Part shown: piece after piece, positions 1 to 8,152 of the stretch
How the letters are laid out: every line of letters begins with the position of its first letter
Position numbering within the stretch: position 1 is the stretch's first letter
The notes under the pieces: model-generated
Seen by the model: the letters and a program-made list of their open reading frames with translations, nothing else
Told to the model about the DNA's origin: nothing
Databases searched by the model: none
Assembly (NCBI GenBank): GCA_943367595.1
Contig: CALRJS020000030.1
Coordinates: 1 to 46,031, forward strand
From: MW101C3 sp943367595
GTDB lineage: Bacteria; Cyanobacteriota; Cyanobacteriia; PCC-6307; Cyanobiaceae
Reading direction: 5' to 3'
Length of the DNA: 46,031 bases
Position numbers and translations under genes: made by a program

Positions 1-146
1 CCTCCCCCCTCTTCAGGGTTCGGCTCTCGCGGCTTCCTCAGCCGCTTTCAAAACTTACAGCATCGTCGGCTCGCGCCTCCTTCTCCGTAAGCCCTGCAGC
101 GCTCGCCTCTCGGCTCCCGCGCAGTCCAAAAAATTAGCACACAACC
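1..146. other. non-coding left edge
   Basis: No reading frame or RNA gene is convincing here. There is a small hairpin (GCGGCT, 5-nt loop, AGCCGC) near position 30. An A/T-rich stretch near 130 lies just past the end of the inositol-phosphatase-like gene. I tested the segment for a tRNA-Ser-like fold and found no acceptable T-arm. Confidence 0.5.
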
Positions 147-956
147 TCAGCCCTTACCCGCAACCAGGGCTTCTCCCCAGGGGGCAAAGCGGGCCAGCTG
201 CTCGGGATTGCTGGCGGCGAGCACGGGAAAGTCAGTGCTGGCAAGGCTTTCGCCCGGCAACAGCAGGGTGGGGCTGCGCTGCAGCCACTGCAGCGAACAA
301 CCCAGCTCCGTGAGCACCAACCAGGCTGCGGCCAGATCCCAGATCTTCGGCGTGGCCTCCAGGGCTGAGACCGTCTGCCCCATCGCCACGCTGACGAGGT
401 TCAAGCTGGCCACACCGAGCAGGCGGATCTTGCCGGGAAACCTGCGGTCGGGGAGCTTCTGCAGCACGCCGATCGACCGGCTGCACAAGGATGCGCAACC
501 GGTCTGCAGCTGCTGGGTGGAGGGCGGCAAGAGGCGCTTGCCATTGCGCCAGGCGCCCTGGCCCCGCACCGCCACGATGCGTTGACGTAACGGAGGCACA
601 TCAAGCAGGGCCAACACGGGAACGCCCGCCTCGAAACGGGCCATCGAAATGGCCCAGTAAGGGATGCCCGCCGCGAAGTTGGTGGTGCCATCGAGGGGGT
701 CCACCACCCAAAAGGCCTCTGTGGCAGGTACGAGATGCCGTCCCTCCTCGCTCAGCACCCCTTCGCCGGGGTAAAGCTCGGCCAGGCCCTGCACCAAGGT
801 CTCGTCACTCCAGCGATCGCAGGCGGTGATCAAGCTGCCATCGGCCTTGGCTTCAGATGCCATGTGGCCAAAATCCTGGCGTTGCCGCTCGGCCACCGCA
901 TCGAGCAGGGAGGTGAGCCGCAGCGCTTCCGCCGGCAACGCGTGGACAAAGGTCAT
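147..956 (-). CDS. inositol monophosphatase family protein
   Basis: This is a Mg-dependent sugar/inositol phosphate phosphatase of 269 aa, the usual family length. The first signature DPLDGTTNF is at about residues 86-94, preceded by an acidic pair (SEE, about 69-71) that supplies metal ligands. The second signature contains the Trp-Asp pair at about 206-207. The substrate could be inositol-1-phosphate, histidinol phosphate or another small phosphate ester; the sequence does not decide. The ATG overlaps the stop of the upstream transporter gene in an ATGA arrangement, so the two are almost certainly translated from one mRNA. It is the last gene of the minus-strand run that starts at uppP. Confidence 0.9.
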   Translation of the reverse strand: MTFVHALPAEALRLTSLLDAVAERQRQDFGHMASEAKADGSLITACDRWSDETLVQGLAELYPGEGVLSEEGRHLVPATEAFWVVDPLDGTTNFAAGIPYWAISMARFEAGVPVLALLDVPPLRQRIVAVRGQGAWRNGKRLLPPSTQQLQTGCASLCSRSIGVLQKLPDRRFPGKIRLLGVASLNLVSVAMGQTVSALEATPKIWDLAAAWLVLTELGCSLQWLQRSPTLLLPGESLASTDFPVLAASNPEQLARFAPWGEALVAGKG

Positions 957-2374
957 CCGAGCTCCATGGCAAGCACCTGGGTGAGGCTGCGGCTGGTGTC
1001 CTCACGGAACCGGTGCAGGTTGACGCGGCTGAGCATCAGCAGGGCAGCCAGTGCGACCAGCGCCTCGATGCCCAGGACAAGTGCGAAGGGCGGGAACGCT
1101 CCCTGCGCAGGAAAGAGCACTCGACCAAGGTCGAGCAGGCCACCACCGAGCAACTTGGCGATGGCGCGGGAAAACGCCTGGGCCAGGCCCCACACCCCGA
1201 CAAAAGTTCCCGCCGCCTCGGGCAAGGTGAGATCAAGCATCAGACAAAGCGCGCTGTTGGTTCCAATGCCGGAAGCCAGACCGAACAGGATCATCAGCCC
1301 TTGCAGAACTGCCACCCGAGCGGTGAAACCGGCCAGGAGCAGGAGCACCAGGGAGATCAGGATCAGCCGGCAGCCAAGGCGAGCCGCCGCGAACTTGCCT
1401 AGACGCGGCACGATCCACAAACCGGCCAGGAGCAGCCCCACCAATGTGCCGGACCCCCAGAGCGCATTGAGCGACGCCGTGGCGGCGATGGGCATGCCGA
1501 ACACATCAGCGCCATAGCTCTCCAGGATCGGGTCCTGGAGGAACAGGGCCAGGGTGAACAGAATCAGGAAGGTGAAGAAGATCGCCACCTGCGCGCTTGA
1601 TCGGATCAGGCGCCAGGCCCGCCCTGGAGTGATGGCGTCGTCGCGATCGGCAGCGCGGCTCAGAGATTCACCAGCCCGGGCGGGCTCGATCCCCCAGGTG
1701 GCCACGAGCGTGAGCAGGAACACCAGCCCCGCCGATCGCAGCATGAAAGGCCCAAGAACCGCTTCGAGGGTGGCCCGATCGGTGATGCCATCGAGGCCCC
1801 TCAGGCTCAGCGAAATGGCAATGGCACCGATCACGATGCCGATGGTGAGCATGCACCAGATGATGCTCACGGCCCGGGGGCGTTCCTGCTCCTCGGTGCG
1901 ATCGATCACCAGGGCGAGATAAGGGGTGGTGGCCATCGACACGGCCAGACCATAGAAGGCAAACAGCCCGCACAACAGCACCACGCCGAGCAGAACCCCC
2001 TGGCCGTCAGGGCTGTCCATGGCCTCCGCCAGGCGGAAGATCAAGGGAACCACCAACACGGCCAGAGCGCAGAAACAAGCGCTGCCCACCCAGATGTACG
2101 GGGTGCGATGCCGGCCGGCGATGGCGTGGCGATCGGAAATCTGGCCGAACAGGATGCGCGACGGGGCGACGAACTGCTCAAAAGCCAGTGCTCCCCCCAC
2201 CAGCAAACCAGGGAAGCCCAGTTCACTGAGCATGATCCGGTTCAGCAGCCCCGCAAACACAACCGCCAGAAAACCCAGCGATCCCTGAAACAGGCCCAGC
2301 CGGACCGTGGTGACGAACGAAAGGCCTGGCCGCGCCGTCGCTGCTGGGGTCATCCGAGTGGTCGGCGACGACAC
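953..2374 (-). CDS. BCD family MFS transporter (PucC-like)
   Basis: A 12-TM major facilitator of the bacteriochlorophyll-delivery/PucC/LhaA group, about 473 aa. The N-terminal part reads SFVTTVRLGLFQGSLGFLAV, followed by a loop with FGQISDRHAIAGRHRTPYIW, the group's typical cytoplasmic loop. In phototrophs the family is linked to assembly of chlorophyll-binding proteins; transport itself has not been shown for most members. The start given is GTG at 2374; an ATG at 2353 in the same frame is equally plausible and puts the first helix closer to the N-terminus. It lies 46 bp after tolC and overlaps the phosphatase gene by 4 bp. Its specific cargo or partner cannot be read from the sequence. Confidence 0.88.
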   Translation of the reverse strand: MSSPTTRMTPAATARPGLSFVTTVRLGLFQGSLGFLAVVFAGLLNRIMLSELGFPGLLVGGALAFEQFVAPSRILFGQISDRHAIAGRHRTPYIWVGSACFCALAVLVVPLIFRLAEAMDSPDGQGVLLGVVLLCGLFAFYGLAVSMATTPYLALVIDRTEEQERPRAVSIIWCMLTIGIVIGAIAISLSLRGLDGITDRATLEAVLGPFMLRSAGLVFLLTLVATWGIEPARAGESLSRAADRDDAITPGRAWRLIRSSAQVAIFFTFLILFTLALFLQDPILESYGADVFGMPIAATASLNALWGSGTLVGLLLAGLWIVPRLGKFAAARLGCRLILISLVLLLLAGFTARVAVLQGLMILFGLASGIGTNSALCLMLDLTLPEAAGTFVGVWGLAQAFSRAIAKLLGGGLLDLGRVLFPAQGAFPPFALVLGIEALVALAALLMLSRVNLHRFREDTSRSLTQVLAMELG

Positions 2375-2420
2375 CGTGACCTTATCAACGGAATCAAGGC
2401 AGCCAAAGGGAAAGTGGCGT

Positions 2421-4220
2421 TCAGGGGGTTAGGGGGCCCGCGCCCCCGGGGCCTCGGGCCTCGGCCTGACAGGCAGGCTGGAGCGGCTGGGGATCGATCG
2501 GGATCTGGGTGGCGGGATCGACCGCCGGCTTGACGGCTTTCAGGGCGGGAGGCTTGCAGAAGGCCACCTGATCGAGGCCCGTACGCCGGCGCAGCTCTGC
2601 CAGGCGTTTGTTGTAATCAGTGACGGCGGTGGCGTACCGCACCTCCGCCTGGGTGAGGTCGCGCTGGCTGTCGACCACTTCCCGCTGGGTGGTGACTCCG
2701 GCCTGAAAGCGCAGCCTGGCCAGGCGCAGGGCCTCACGGGAGGAGATCACCTCCCGTGAAGTGGTGGTGATGTCCCGGTTGTTCTGCAGCAACTGGAAAA
2801 AGCTGGTTTCCACCTCAAAGCGGATCGAATCCCGCCGGCTGGCGAAGTTGAAGCGGTTCTGCTCAGCCGCCTGCTTCTGCTGACGGAACTCGGCGGCGGC
2901 GCGCCCTCCGTCGAAGATCGTCCAGCGGAGGTTCAGGCCGATGGCATTGTCGAGGGAATAGGCGTAGTCGCTGAAGTTGATCGACTGCCCCTCGGGGACG
3001 TTTGTCTGGCCGTTGGCGCGATCCCAGCCGAAGTTATTGACGATGCTCAGAAACGGTTGGGCCGCACCGAGGGACGCATTGGCGTTGCTGTTAGCGATCG
3101 AGATGTCGAGCAACACCTGATCGAGCTCCTCGCGGAAGGCGTAGGCGGCCACGATGCTCTCCTGCAGGGAGGGGATCCAGGTGGCCAGCACCCGCGCAGG
3201 CTCCTTGGCCGTTGGGGTGACGTCCTGGGGAAGAGCCAGCAGGACGGCCAGGTTGCGTCGGGCGATCGCCTGGGAAGACAACTGGTTGGTGAGGAGCTGC
3301 TGGTCTCGAGCGAGCTGGGTTTCCGCCTGCAACACATCCAGCTTGGTGGACACACCGGCCTGGAAGCGGGCACGCGCATCCTTGAGGCTGACGAGTGAGG
3401 CTCGCACGGACTCCTGACCGATCCTGACTCCCTCATCACTGAGCTGGAGGTCGAAGTAGGCCTGGGCAGCCTGGAGACGCAGGTCGCGCAGGGCAATCAG
3501 GTATTGGTTCTGGGCCTTCTCGAAGTTGTCGCGAGCGGCGGCGATCTGGGGAACCCGCTGGGGATTGATCAGATCCCAGTTGATGCCGATGTTCATCCCC
3601 GCACCTACCAGTGCGCCACGGGTGGGACCCGTGGGAGCGAACAATCCCGTGGAGGAGTTCTGGAAGCTGTAGTTGTTGCGCAGTGCCGGGAAGTTGTTCT
3701 GGGTGGTGAGGTTGATCGTGGGATACCAGGCCGAGATCTGAGCCCGGAGGTTCGATTGGGCCTGCTCCACCTGCGAAGCCACCGCCTTGAGGTTGGGGTT
3801 GTTCACCTCTGCGAGGGTTTCCACCTCCTGGAGCCCCAGCGGCCTCAGCTGCTGGATCCGCACCTGGGCGGGACGATCGGGCAGCGCCAGCGAGGGGGGG
3901 GCGAGCAGCGGCTGGAGCGCTTCGGGCAACTGCTGGGCCGCCGGCGTGAGCACCGAGGGATCCGAGCGGGGACGATCGCCCTTGAGATCGGTGGCCAGGG
4001 GCAGGGCGCCGGAACCGGCAGGGGAAGGCTGGGTGGCAGCAGGGGAAGAAGGGCCGCCTGAAGCGCCGGGGGTTGGCTCAGCCGCTTTGGCAGGCTGCTG
4101 GGCGACGGCAGTGGGCTCGGCCGGTTGCGTCGCCGAGTCCTGGGCAAGAGATGGACGTGCACCGAGCGGAAGGCACACCATCCCTGCCAGAGCACAGGAA
4201 GCAAGGAGGGAAGGGCGCAC
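2421..4220 (-). CDS. TolC family outer membrane efflux protein
   Basis: A trimeric outer-membrane channel protein for efflux or type I secretion, 599 aa. It begins with a signal peptide (hydrophobic stretch ending near SLAQ, about residue 26). A long Pro/Ala/Ser-rich linker runs to about residue 110. Two repeats of the outer membrane efflux domain follow, from about 130 to 550, with the coiled-coil helices typical of TolC (for example RFQAGVSTKLDVLQAETQLA in repeat one and RFQAGVTTQREVVDSQRDLT in repeat two). The start is GTG at 4220. It lies 29 bp after the TIGR03279 gene. No inner-membrane pump or adaptor is encoded nearby, so partners must be elsewhere. The Pro-rich N-terminal linker is a common cyanobacterial feature. 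Confidence 0.92.
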   Translation of the reverse strand: MRPSLLASCALAGMVCLPLGARPSLAQDSATQPAEPTAVAQQPAKAAEPTPGASGGPSSPAATQPSPAGSGALPLATDLKGDRPRSDPSVLTPAAQQLPEALQPLLAPPSLALPDRPAQVRIQQLRPLGLQEVETLAEVNNPNLKAVASQVEQAQSNLRAQISAWYPTINLTTQNNFPALRNNYSFQNSSTGLFAPTGPTRGALVGAGMNIGINWDLINPQRVPQIAAARDNFEKAQNQYLIALRDLRLQAAQAYFDLQLSDEGVRIGQESVRASLVSLKDARARFQAGVSTKLDVLQAETQLARDQQLLTNQLSSQAIARRNLAVLLALPQDVTPTAKEPARVLATWIPSLQESIVAAYAFREELDQVLLDISIANSNANASLGAAQPFLSIVNNFGWDRANGQTNVPEGQSINFSDYAYSLDNAIGLNLRWTIFDGGRAAAEFRQQKQAAEQNRFNFASRRDSIRFEVETSFFQLLQNNRDITTTSREVISSREALRLARLRFQAGVTTQREVVDSQRDLTQAEVRYATAVTDYNKRLAELRRRTGLDQVAFCKPPALKAVKPAVDPATQIPIDPQPLQPACQAEARGPGGAGPLTP

Positions 4221-4249
4221 GCGTCGTGAGTCCTGTTGATTGCCCGAGC

Positions 4250-5638
4250 TTAAGGAAGATGGGGAGGAGCGCCGACGCAGGCAGACACGAAATCATCTGC
4301 CCCATCCACAACCCGGATTGGCACCCCCAGACGGTTTTCAATGTCATGGAGGGGAAGGTCGTCGAGGAACACCGGCTCCCCCTGGCGCAGCATGACCCCA
4401 GGCAGCAACAGCATGTCGCCAAGATCCGCCCCGGCCAGACCCGCCAGCAGATCCGAACCGGTGAGCAGACCGGTGACCACCAGATCCTGCCCCCAGTAGG
4501 GACTGGGCAGGCCCAACAGCTGCAGCTGCAGCCCCTGGACCGCGTTGAGCCGCTCCACCACAGGCGAGAGCGCACCGGCCACAAGTCCACCCACCACCCA
4601 ACTGACACGCCGTGGAACGGCGAGGCGCTTCGGCAAGGAGGTGGTGGCCCGATCCAGCGCTTCGAGGAAAACGCGAATGCTGCCGACTCCGTTTTCCTGC
4701 TGCGGCAGATCCTCGTAGTTGGGGCGCTCCGGCAGCGGCTGCCCGGCCATCAGGTACCACTCGTCGGAAAGCCAGGCGAAACGGGTATCCAGCTGCTGCT
4801 GGAACCCCTGCTGCAGACCCTCCACCAAGGCGATCACCCTGCCGGCGCAGGCAGGATCAACGGGCCTGAGGCCATCACCACTGGGGCGGAAGCGGGTGAG
4901 GCCGACGGGCACGACGGCGGCGGAGAGCACGGCAGGCCAGGGCCCCGACGCCAAGCCCGCCAGATCCTTGAGGGTCCGCTCGAGAGCCGGCCCATCGTTC
5001 AGGCCAGGGCAGACGACCACCTGGGCGTGGATCTGCAGGCGGCGTTCGGCGAACCAGGCGAGCTGTTCCATCAGCAGGCCCGCACGGGGATTGACCAGCA
5101 GGCGGCTGCGCAGGGCCGGGTCGGTGGCGTGGACGGAGACGAACAACGGCGACAGCCGCTGCTGCTCGATCCGCTCCCAATCGGCGGGGGTGAGGTTGGT
5201 GAGGGTGAGGTAGGAGCCGTAGAGGAAGCTGAGGCGGTAGTCGTCGTCCTTGAGGTAAAGGCTGCCGCGACGCCCAGGCGGCTGCTGGTCGATGAAGCAG
5301 AAGGGGCAGTGGTTGTTGCACTGCCGCAGCCCATCGAACAGCGCCTCGGTGAAGCCCAGCCCAAGCCCCTCATCCGCCTCCTTCTCCAGCTCCACCCGAT
5401 GGCGCTCGCCGCCGGGATCCTCCACCTCAAGCACCAGCTCCTCTTCGCCCACGAGCACCTGCAGATCGATCAGGTCGCGTGGACGCACCCCATTGATGCT
5501 CAGCAGCCGATCACCGGGCTGGAAGCCCAGGTCTTCGCCGATTGAACCGGGCTCCACCGTGGCCACGACGGCGGGCTGGGGCTGGCGGCCCGGGGTGGCA
5601 TCGGCCAACGCCAGGCCGGCGGACGGTTCGTTCCACAT
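4250..5638 (-). CDS. TIGR03279-type radical SAM protein (PDZ + DUF512)
   Basis: A cyanobacterium-type putative iron-sulfur oxidoreductase, about 462 aa from ATG 5638. A PDZ-like domain lies at about residues 23-75 (SIGEDLGFQPGDRLLSINGV). A CxxxCxxC cluster follows (C107, C111, C114, within CNNHCPFCF), then a DUF512-like C-terminal half. The reaction is unknown; the conserved cysteines indicate a 4Fe-4S cluster. The frame is open much further upstream, but that stretch runs into uppP and has no family resemblance, so I reject the longer start. GTG codons at the PDZ edge (AVVATV) are alternative starts. The start codon sits inside a nested inverted repeat listed separately. It lies downstream of uppP and 29 bp before tolC. 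Confidence 0.88.
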   Translation of the reverse strand: MWNEPSAGLALADATPGRQPQPAVVATVEPGSIGEDLGFQPGDRLLSINGVRPRDLIDLQVLVGEEELVLEVEDPGGERHRVELEKEADEGLGLGFTEALFDGLRQCNNHCPFCFIDQQPPGRRGSLYLKDDDYRLSFLYGSYLTLTNLTPADWERIEQQRLSPLFVSVHATDPALRSRLLVNPRAGLLMEQLAWFAERRLQIHAQVVVCPGLNDGPALERTLKDLAGLASGPWPAVLSAAVVPVGLTRFRPSGDGLRPVDPACAGRVIALVEGLQQGFQQQLDTRFAWLSDEWYLMAGQPLPERPNYEDLPQQENGVGSIRVFLEALDRATTSLPKRLAVPRRVSWVVGGLVAGALSPVVERLNAVQGLQLQLLGLPSPYWGQDLVVTGLLTGSDLLAGLAGADLGDMLLLPGVMLRQGEPVFLDDLPLHDIENRLGVPIRVVDGADDFVSACVGAPPHLP

Positions 5639-5670
5639 CGGACACTGGACATCTGGCTCCAGTGTGGAAC
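5630..5670 (-). promoter_or_regulatory. nested inverted repeats over a start codon
   Basis: Two inverted repeats are nested. The outer arms are GTTCCACA (5630-5637) and TGTGGAAC (5663-5670). The inner arms are ACACTGGA (5642-5649) and TCCAGTGT (5658-5665). In the minus-strand mRNA the outer 3' arm covers the ATG (5638-5636) and the first codons of the radical SAM gene, and the inner hairpin ends 3 nt before the ATG. The outer and inner arms share three bases, so full outer and full inner pairing compete. It could work as a translational hairpin or as a protein-binding dyad; the sequence alone cannot say which. Confidence 0.6.
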
Positions 5671-5676
5671 CCGGCA

Positions 5677-5713
5677 GGCAGAGCTGAGGGGACCTGGTCG
5701 CAGGGGCTCTGCC
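5677..5713 (-). promoter_or_regulatory. leader hairpin upstream of the radical SAM gene
   Basis: GGCAGAGC (5677-5684) and GCTCTGCC (5706-5713) form a perfect 8-bp stem around a 21-nt loop. It lies in the 121-bp gap between the uppP stop and the radical SAM start, just 5' of the start-codon inverted repeat in the mRNA. There is no U-run after it, so it is not an obvious intrinsic terminator. Together the two structures make a compact structured leader. Confidence 0.45.
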
Positions 5714-5759
5714 GGAGAAGCGAGGCTGCTCCGTGCAACAACACTCTTGCCGGCCGCCA

Positions 5760-6635
5760 TCAGTTGAGCAGGGCCGGAGCCGCCTGGCGGGCCCAGACCA
5801 GCAGTGCCACGCCGAAAACGAGCCGGTAGCCCACGAACACCCAGGTGCTGTGGGCCTGAAGGAACCGGAGCAGCCAGGCGATCGCCAGCCAGGACACCAC
5901 CGCCGCCGAGAGGATCCCAACCAGCAACGGCAGCGGACCCAGCGAGGCGCTGGCGGCAAACGCCGACTTCAGCTCCACCAGCCCCGCCAGAGTGATCGCC
6001 GGTATGCCGAGCAGAAACGAGAAGCGCGCAGCCGCAGGGCGCTGCCAGCCATCGAACAGCGAGGCCGTGAGGGTGCTGCCGGATCGGGACACGCCGGGGA
6101 TGATCGCCAGCATCTGAGCAAGCCCGACCACCAGGCCATCCACGGGGCGAACCTGGGGCAGATCCTTGCGGCGACGGCCGACCACTTCGGCGCAAGCCAG
6201 CAGCAGGGCCATCACGATCGAGACGATCGCAATTGAGGGGATGCTGCGCAGCACGGAGGTTTCATAACCACCCCAGAACCGCTTGATGGCACTGCCGGCG
6301 GCCACGATCGGCAAGGTGCCGACGACCATGGCCAGCCCGAGCCGGGCGGACGGATCACGCCACTGACCATGGCGAACGGCCCGGGACATCCCCGCCGCCA
6401 CATCCAACAGATCGCGGCGGAAGTAGAGAACCACGGCGGCAATGCTGCCGAGCTGGATCACAGCCGTGACGGCGACGCCAGGGTCACCCCAACCCAGCAG
6501 CACGGGCACGACCTTGAGGTGGGCGGTGCTGCTGATCGGCAGGAACTCGGTCAGACCCTGGACCACTCCCAGAACAAGGGCCTGCCAGCAGGCCTCCAGC
6601 AGTCCCGGCGCCTGGGACGGAAGGTCAGGAGGCAT
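5760..6635 (-). CDS. uppP: undecaprenyl-diphosphate phosphatase UppP/BacA
   Basis: An integral membrane enzyme that dephosphorylates undecaprenyl diphosphate to recycle the lipid carrier for peptidoglycan and O-antigen synthesis. It is 291 aa with about eight membrane segments. The two family signatures are present: VVQGLTEFLPISSTAHLKV near the N-terminus (catalytic Glu and Ser region) and PGVSRSGST in the middle. I choose ATG 6635 because it begins just before the first helix; the reading frame opens at 6698 but those residues show no family resemblance and would overlap the promoter region shared with the divergent DUF3120 gene. It heads the minus-strand run. There are 121 bp between its stop and the next start. 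Confidence 0.95.
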   Translation of the reverse strand: MPPDLPSQAPGLLEACWQALVLGVVQGLTEFLPISSTAHLKVVPVLLGWGDPGVAVTAVIQLGSIAAVVLYFRRDLLDVAAGMSRAVRHGQWRDPSARLGLAMVVGTLPIVAAGSAIKRFWGGYETSVLRSIPSIAIVSIVMALLLACAEVVGRRRKDLPQVRPVDGLVVGLAQMLAIIPGVSRSGSTLTASLFDGWQRPAAARFSFLLGIPAITLAGLVELKSAFAASASLGPLPLLVGILSAAVVSWLAIAWLLRFLQAHSTWVFVGYRLVFGVALLVWARQAAPALLN

Positions 6636-6703
6636 GGGAAGGGGCGTCAGGACATGACGTGACCTTATGGCGGGCGGCTCCCGCCAGCCAGCCAACAATC
6701 CCC

Positions 6704-6709
6704 TAAGGT
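6704..6709 (+). promoter_or_regulatory. possible -10 element for the DUF3120 gene
   Basis: TAAGGT fits the TANNNT form of a cyanobacterial -10 element and lies 19 bp before the ATG at 6729, within the divergent region shared with uppP. No clear -35 is visible. Confidence 0.35.
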
Positions 6710-6728
6710 TGGCAACCTTTCTTCATAC

Positions 6729-7511
6729 ATGCAGGTGCCCGGGGTTTCGCTCTACCTTGCCCGCGTCTCAACCCTGGAGCGAGCCCCCGAGGTGGTTCTG
6801 GCTTTACCACAGTCGTCGGGGGGCACCTGGCCAGCGCAGCACTCCCCTGCAGCGCGACAGCTTGGCTGGCTGCTGCCAGTCGCCGTGGGGCTGCTCGTGG
6901 CCCTGCCGGTGTTTCTGCAGGCGCCTTGGGTGCGGTTGCATCCCACCAGTGCCACCGCCTTCACCACCGTGCTGCTGAGCGCCGGCGTGCTGCTCGGCTG
7001 GCGCGGCCAGGGGCAGTGGCGTGAACTGGGCGGCGTGCTGGTGGGCTTCAGTGGAAGCTGGCTGGCGGGATGTCTGTTCTGGGGTTGGTTCCGTCTCCAT
7101 CCGGCCTGGCATCTGCCGGTGGAAGCCTTTGCTGTGCCGATCGCCTGGGCCGGACTCTCGACCCGCTGGCGCAGCGCAGGGGCGTTCTATCTCGCCTCCC
7201 TGCTCGGCACCGCCTGTACCGATGGCGCCATGCTGCTCACCGGTGTGATGCCTCTCTGGCCTCAAGTGCTTCAGGCACCAGCCGGGCAGGCGCCGGAGCT
7301 GCTGCGCCAGGCCGCGGAGCTCGTGTTGCAGCCGCTGGCGCTGATCGAAATCGCCGCGATCGCCACCGGGCTCGTCCTGCTGGGCCGGCGCTGGTGGCCG
7401 CGGGGAGCCAGTGGCCGGGTGGCGGCTGCTGCCTTGATCACCACCCTCGCGGTTGATGGGCTTTTCCTCGGGGCAGCGTTGTTGAGCCCTCACCTGAGCG
7501 GGCTGATCTGA
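6729..7511 (+). CDS. DUF3120 family membrane protein
   Basis: A cyanobacterial membrane protein of unknown function, 260 aa. After a roughly 45-residue N-terminal region come about six or seven hydrophobic helices: LLPVAVGLLVALPVFLQAPW, AFTTVLLSAGVLLGW, LGGVLVGFSGSWLAGCLFWG, and later ALIEIAAIATGLVLLGR and VAAAALITTLAVDGLFLGAAL. The length and layout match DUF3120. It is divergent from uppP and lies 199 bp before psbU on the same strand. Upstream in-frame residues are few, so ATG 6729 is reasonable, although a shorter start near the first helix cannot be excluded. I can give no role beyond membrane location. Confidence 0.8.
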   Translation: MQVPGVSLYLARVSTLERAPEVVLALPQSSGGTWPAQHSPAARQLGWLLPVAVGLLVALPVFLQAPWVRLHPTSATAFTTVLLSAGVLLGWRGQGQWRELGGVLVGFSGSWLAGCLFWGWFRLHPAWHLPVEAFAVPIAWAGLSTRWRSAGAFYLASLLGTACTDGAMLLTGVMPLWPQVLQAPAGQAPELLRQAAELVLQPLALIEIAAIATGLVLLGRRWWPRGASGRVAAAALITTLAVDGLFLGAALLSPHLSGLI

Positions 7512-7664
7512 GCCCGCCCGCCTGCTGCCTTCGGCTGGTCCTCTCAACCCAGCTCAAGGGCCTTGGGGATCGGATGTGCAGCGGAGTCTCCCGCCCGTTC
7601 ATGAGCCGATTGAAGAACTGCAAAAGCCAGGGGCTGGCAGGGCGGGGATCGCAGTGGGCCGCTG

Positions 7665-7670
7665 TAGCGT
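7665..7670 (+). promoter_or_regulatory. possible -10 element for psbU
   Basis: TAGCGT has the TANNNT form and lies 40 bp before the psbU ATG, giving a 5' leader of roughly 33 nt that ends in the AGGAGA ribosome-binding site. The assignment is by position and form only. Confidence 0.3.
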
Positions 7671-7710
7671 TGCCGCGGTGCCGACCGGCTGCCTCAACAG
7701 GAGATTTTCG

Positions 7711-8088
7711 ATGAAACGGGTGGTTGCCTGGCTGATGAGTGGTGTGCTTCTTGCGGGCCTGCTGATGGCCATCGCTCTGCCCCCTGCGGCCTTCGCTGAT
7801 GCCCCGCGCAACGTGGCGGACGACAAGATCGCCGCCGCCGTGGGGAAGGTGGACCTCAACAACTCCCCGGTCCGCAGCTTCCAGCAATTCCCGGGGATGT
7901 ACCCCACGCTGGCCGGCAAGATCGTGCTGGGCGGCCCCTACGAATCCATTGACGACGTGCTCAGCCTGGACCTCACGGAGCGCCAGAAGGAGCTGTTTCA
8001 GAAATACCGCGACAACTTCACGATCACTCCCCCCTCCATTGCCCTCAACGAAGGCTTTGACCGCATCAACAACGGTGTCTACCGCTGA
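7711..8088 (+). CDS. psbU: photosystem II extrinsic protein PsbU
   Basis: The 12-kDa lumenal subunit that stabilises the oxygen-evolving complex of photosystem II. It is 125 aa: a signal peptide (residues 1 to about 30, cut after a site such as AFA) followed by a mature domain with the PsbU helix-hairpin-helix-like core (VDLNNSPVRSFQQFPGMYPT, then PYESIDDVLSL). The C-terminus ends GFDRINNGVYR, as in other PsbU proteins. ATG 7711 is chosen because it is preceded by an AGGAGA ribosome-binding site and starts a clean signal peptide; the frame is open further upstream without meaning. A strong terminator follows, so psbU is probably monocistronic. Confidence 0.97.
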   Translation: MKRVVAWLMSGVLLAGLLMAIALPPAAFADAPRNVADDKIAAAVGKVDLNNSPVRSFQQFPGMYPTLAGKIVLGGPYESIDDVLSLDLTERQKELFQKYRDNFTITPPSIALNEGFDRINNGVYR

Positions 8089-8114
8089 TCCAGCTCTCTT
8101 CTGATTCCCACCTG

Positions 8115-8143
8115 GCCGCCGGGGTTCATCCGGCGGCTTTTTT
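8115..8143 (+). terminator. intrinsic terminator of psbU
   Basis: The stem is GCCGCCGG (8115-8122) with CCGGCGGC (8130-8137), a perfect 8-bp stem with a 7-nt loop, followed by six T. It lies 27 bp after the psbU stop and ends only 9 bp before the nadB start. Confidence 0.9.
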
Positions 8144-8152
8144 GTCGTTCCG

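Noticed and set aside
1..90. possible tRNA-Ser on either strand at the left edge
   Set aside because: A GGGTTCG string and a GC hairpin are present, but the T-loop consensus, the acceptor pairing and an anticodon arm do not fit together.
5639..5959. longer N-terminus for the TIGR03279 protein
   Set aside because: The extra 107 residues are Cys/Trp/Arg-rich shadow of uppP and its leader, unlike any family member.
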